Source: Pseudomonadota bacterium
Lineage (GTDB): Bacteria > Pseudomonadota > Gammaproteobacteria > JAADHS01
Reading direction: 5' to 3'
DNA: 62,314 nt
NCBI GenBank assembly: GCA_021821045.1
Contig: JAKACW010000025.1
Span: 1 to 62,314, forward strand
The translations under genes and the position numbers were made by a program. Below are positions 59,550-62,314 of this stretch, in pieces. Numbering within the stretch: position 1 is the stretch's first letter; every line of letters begins with the position of its first letter. The notes beneath the pieces were generated by a model. It was not told the DNA's origin and ran no database searches. It saw only the letters and a program-made list of their open reading frames with translations.

Positions 59550-61334
59550 ATGCCTTATCTGCGAGTATTTCCGTTGTTCCTTTTTGTTCTTACCGTTGTC
59601 ATCGGCTGCGGTGGCGGTGGTGGCGGGGGCAGTCCCGGACCGAGCGGAGGATCGCCCAATCCGCTGAATCTCACCCTCTCGAAAAGCGCGGCCGAGGCCG
59701 GCGATTTGCTGCTGATCTCTCATCCGCAAATCACAGCGGGCAGCGAATTGACGGTGTCGTTCGAGGACGCCGACGCCGCGGACTCCGGCTATGCTCTCAC
59801 TGCCAAAACGGCACTGACCTTCAGCGGCAGCGCCATGATCGCCGTGCCACCTTACGTCGATCCCCAGTCGGCCGCGGTGATGAGCGGCAACGTGACCGTG
59901 CGCATCGACGGCATCGCTGCCAGCGCCGCGCTGACCATCAATGAACCGGCCGAGATTCTGGACATGGCGCCCGGCGAAGCAACGCGCATGGTGGTGGAGT
60001 TCGCCATCGCCGAACACTTCGCGGCGCTGGATAAGATCGATGCCCTGCCCGTTGCGGAGCAAGCGCCTTTCGCCGACTGGATCGACGGCGCGGAGAACCT
60101 GATCACCTCGCTGGTGGATATGTCCGACGAGCTGGCCACGGGACGCCTAACCGTCAGCGACGGCGCGAACACGGTGATTCTCGAAGGGGCGCCGTTGGCG
60201 ATGCTCGACTGCTTGTTAGTCGCGCAATTCTACGGCATGGTCGATGCAGCGACAGTCCTTACAGCGCGGGCGGTGAACATGCCGCCGTTCATGACCACGC
60301 CGCGAGACTTACGCACCCGGGAAGGTTTCGCTGACATTCTGCGCCGAGTGAAAACGGTGGGCATCCCCGGCGTGCAAGCCGCCTCGAGTTCCATCACTGT
60401 CGGAGTGGGCGTGGTGTCGTTGGTGGCAGCGTTGGTTCCCGGCGGACAACCGTTAGCAGTCGCCGGCGCGGCTGTCGCTATGTTCACCACGTTGATCTCC
60501 ACCGCCGGCGCGGCCACCGCGGGCTTTTTCACCGATTTATCCATCGATGCGATCGAGGGGCGCGATCCGGATGTGTACCGGGCGGCGGATGGCGCGCAGG
60601 TCGTGCTGCGTGATGGTTTTGTCTCCATTGCTCTAACGGCGACCGGCGGCGTGAACTGGGCGGGAAGCACACTCGCCGGCATCGCCTCGGTGGTCAACGA
60701 CGCTATTGCAGGCCGCATAGGATTGCGCGATCTCAAATGCGCCCTCAGTTCCCAGAGCGCGCTGGTCAAGGCAACGTTGACCGAGTTTTGCACGCTGACG
60801 CTGGCGAGCGGTCCCGCCGCACCCTCCTCGTTCAGCGCAGACATTACGATCCCGGGTTTTTCGCTGTCGTTCGATCCGTCGATCAGCGCGGCAATCCCCT
60901 CCGTGTGGTTCCGACCGCAAAGCACCGTGGCCGTTGTGGCCGCGGAAGGGTCGGACATCAACAGCGCGTACATGCTGATTACGCTCAATCCCAACGTGCT
61001 GTCAGGTCCGGGCACGTTCAATGTGTCGAATGATTTGACATCGAGCGCGGCATTGATTGTGTATGCAACGCCCGAGATCAAACACGCGGCACCCGGACTG
61101 CCCATCGATGGAACGAGTGCCGCGCTGTCCAGCTTTGCCGGGACGATTACCATTGACACCTTGGGACAAAGCATCGGCGAAACAATCGCGGGTTCGTTCT
61201 CCGTCCAGATCGCCGGCAATCAAGTGACAGGCGTCGATGCGCGGGGCAATCCGATTTCGGTGCAGCATACCGGCACGGCAAGCGGCAGTTTCAGCGTGAC
61301 GATCGAAGCGACCAGCCCGGTGGCGCTGGAGTAG
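59550..61334 (+). CDS. Large lipoprotein of unknown function
   Basis: The 594-residue protein from ATG 59550 has a lipobox (VLTVVIGC) and poly-Gly linker. The region 35-150 looks like an Ig-like/carbohydrate-binding beta domain (LTVSFEDADAADSGYALTAKTALTFSG). The middle has helical segments, including hydrophobic VGVGVVSLVAALVPGGQPLAVAGAAVAMFTTLISTAGAATAGFF. The C-terminal 150 residues (GTITIDTLGQSIGETIAGSFSVQIAG...GTASGSFSVTIEA) are beta-rich. No family recognised. It is upstream of csaA by 30 nt. Confidence 0.65.
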   Translation: MPYLRVFPLFLFVLTVVIGCGGGGGGGSPGPSGGSPNPLNLTLSKSAAEAGDLLLISHPQITAGSELTVSFEDADAADSGYALTAKTALTFSGSAMIAVPPYVDPQSAAVMSGNVTVRIDGIAASAALTINEPAEILDMAPGEATRMVVEFAIAEHFAALDKIDALPVAEQAPFADWIDGAENLITSLVDMSDELATGRLTVSDGANTVILEGAPLAMLDCLLVAQFYGMVDAATVLTARAVNMPPFMTTPRDLRTREGFADILRRVKTVGIPGVQAASSSITVGVGVVSLVAALVPGGQPLAVAGAAVAMFTTLISTAGAATAGFFTDLSIDAIEGRDPDVYRAADGAQVVLRDGFVSIALTATGGVNWAGSTLAGIASVVNDAIAGRIGLRDLKCALSSQSALVKATLTEFCTLTLASGPAAPSSFSADITIPGFSLSFDPSISAAIPSVWFRPQSTVAVVAAEGSDINSAYMLITLNPNVLSGPGTFNVSNDLTSSAALIVYATPEIKHAAPGLPIDGTSAALSSFAGTITIDTLGQSIGETIAGSFSVQIAGNQVTGVDARGNPISVQHTGTASGSFSVTIEATSPVALE

Positions 61335-61364
61335 CCTGTTCCGCTTCGCCATTCAGGAGGCTCT

Positions 61365-61703
61365 ATGCAAACCATATCCTGGGAAGACTTCACCAAGGTC
61401 GAGCTACGCGTCGGTCGCATTGTCAGCGCCGATTATTTTCGGGAGGCGCGCATGCCCGCCTACATTTTGCAGGTGGACTTCGGCGACGAGATCGGCGTGA
61501 AGAAATCCAGTGCGCAAATCACCGCCCTCTATAAGCCGGAGGACTTGGTCGGAAAACTGGTGGTGGCGGTGGTCAACTTCCCTAAAAAACAGATCGCCTC
61601 GCTGATGTCGGAATGTCTCGTGACCGGCTTCCACAACGACAAAGGGGAAGTCGCCCTGTGCGTGCCGGATCGACCTGTTCCATTGGGGACAAAGTTGCTG
61701 TGA
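61365..61703 (+). CDS. csaA: CsaA-type tRNA-binding/chaperone protein
   Basis: The 112-residue protein (ISWEDFTKVELRVGRIVSADYFREARMPAYILQVDFGDEIGVKKSSAQIT...LVGKLVVAVVNFPKKQIASLMSECLVTGFH...VPLGTKLL) is the stand-alone tRNA-binding OB domain found in CsaA. The KKSSAQIT and FPKKQI motifs are characteristic. AGGAGG precedes the ATG. It is known as an export-related chaperone in Bacillus; here it may act in protein quality control or RNA binding. Confidence 0.92.
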   Translation: MQTISWEDFTKVELRVGRIVSADYFREARMPAYILQVDFGDEIGVKKSSAQITALYKPEDLVGKLVVAVVNFPKKQIASLMSECLVTGFHNDKGEVALCVPDRPVPLGTKLL

Positions 61704-61802
61704 ACGCCGCACACGCGGCGCAAATTGAGGCATAATTGGCCCAGCGGGGCGTTAAACCCCGACACCGACACCAAAATTAACCGTGCAACGGGAGGAAGAA
61801 TC

Positions 61803-62090
61803 ATGTCGAGCGTTGGTTACCATGAGCCGGTCAACGAGCTGTCCGATGAGACACGAGACATGCATCGCGCGATTGTGTCGCTCATGGAGGAATTGGAAGC
61901 CGTCGATTGGTACAATCAGCGCGCCGATGCGTGCAAAGATCCCCACCTCAAGGCAATTCTCGAGCACAATCGCGACGAAGAAAAAGAGCATGCCTCCATG
62001 GTGCTGGAGTGGATTCGGCGCAAGGATCCGACCTTCTCGAAGGAGATGAAGGACTACCTATTCACTGAGAAGCCGATCGCTCACAAATAA
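61803..62090 (+). CDS. Encapsulated-ferritin-like (EncFtn) protein without targeting tail
   Basis: The 95-residue protein matches EncFtn closely: HRAIVSLMEELEAVDWYNQRADACKDPHLKAILEHNRDEEKEHASMVLEWIRRKDPTFSKEMKDYLFTEKPI. The iron ligands of the Rhodospirillum protein (E32, E62, H65) correspond to E30, E60 and H63, and W38/Y39 to W36/Y37. It stops 5 residues after the ferritin domain, where the family usually has a tail ending in an encapsulin-loading peptide. The next 220 nt are a palindromic repeat array, and no encapsulin gene is visible before the window ends. It would be an annular ferroxidase. Confidence 0.9.
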   Translation: MSSVGYHEPVNELSDETRDMHRAIVSLMEELEAVDWYNQRADACKDPHLKAILEHNRDEEKEHASMVLEWIRRKDPTFSKEMKDYLFTEKPIAHK

Positions 62091-62093
62091 GAA

Positions 62094-62314
62094 ATCGCGG
62101 TAAGAAACCGCTCCCACAACAACGAATGCATCCACCTGTGGGAGCGGATCATTCCGCGATTGAATTGGCAGTGGCGACGAGTCAGGCGAAGAATCGCGGT
62201 AAGAAACCGCTCCCACAACAACGAATGCAGCCACCTGTGGGAGCGGATTATTCCGCGATTGAATTGGCGCTGGCGACGAGTCAGGCGAAGAATCGCGGTA
62301 AGAAACCGCTCCCA
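62094..62314. repeat. Tandem array of 99-bp palindromic repeats at the window end
   Basis: ATCGCGG starts at 62094, 62193 and 62292 (period 99). Each unit has ATCGCGGTAAGAAACCGCTCCCAC...GTGGGAGCGGATCATTCCGCGAT, the same arms as the array at 7648-7953 but in the everted order with other spacers. It begins 3 nt after the ferritin-like stop and runs off the window. Confidence 0.9.

Overview
The window is a contiguous chromosomal segment, GC-rich with dense genes, that most resembles a chemolithoautotrophic gammaproteobacterium (sulfur oxidiser-like). This is inferred from a form IA Rubisco inside a Halothiobacillus-type alpha-carboxysome operon, DAB and SbtA inorganic-carbon uptake systems, Rnk, BaeSR, YceK and NfrA-like proteins. 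No rRNA, tRNA, CRISPR or intact transposase was seen.

Region 1 (1-5.3 kb) is an envelope or exopolysaccharide operon: the tail of a glycosyltransferase, a TPR/outer-membrane NfrA-like protein and two TIM-barrel glycan-acting proteins. Region 2 (5.3-8 kb) is a trkA-trkH potassium uptake pair interleaved with 95-bp palindromic repeats. Region 3 (8-21 kb) holds mixed housekeeping and accessory genes: a LolA-like protein, a secreted methyltransferase, a diguanylate cyclase with an apparent CTG start, a YceK lipoprotein, a PLD-VTT fusion, an EEP nuclease, a DUF4382 lipoprotein, Rnk, a KefB-type antiporter, BaeS/BaeR and a Nudix protein.

Region 4 (21.8-43.5 kb) is the core: a near-complete CO2-concentrating mechanism, almost all on the minus strand. 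From its transcriptional start it reads cbbL-cbbS-csoS2-csoSCA-csoS4A-csoS4B-csoS1-csoS1-bacterioferritin-like-acRAF-mcdA-mcdB-cbbR-csoS1D-RbcS-like-cbbR2-sbtA-sbtB. Upstream of it lie two divergent degenerate class II aldolase-like genes and a dabB-orf-dabA operon whose DabA ends in a PII-like domain. Uptake (SbtA, DAB) would raise cytosolic bicarbonate. CsoSCA would convert it to CO2 in a shell built from CsoS1, CsoS4 and CsoS1D around Rubisco organised by CsoS2. McdAB would position the particles, and two CbbR paralogs probably control the set; cbbL and sbtA share an upstream motif. The most novel gene is a small RbcS-like protein (24433-24894) with a C-terminal membrane helix, placed between the two cbbR genes beside csoS1D.

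Region 5 (43.7-62.3 kb) is accessory: rearranged fragments of a baeR/DUF2892 locus, a four-helix membrane protein, an MBL hydrolase, an ECF-type sigma/anti-sigma pair, an SRPBCC protein, a sugar dehydrogenase-cytochrome lipoprotein, a DUF4143 ATPase, a VOC protein, a YecA-like protein, a toxin-antitoxin pair inside a decayed duplication, outer-membrane and BNR-repeat proteins, TerC, Usp, a Cys-rich protein with an 11-residue CX3C repeat, CsaA and an encapsulated-ferritin-like protein without a visible targeting tail. A second palindromic repeat array (99-bp period) runs off the window end.
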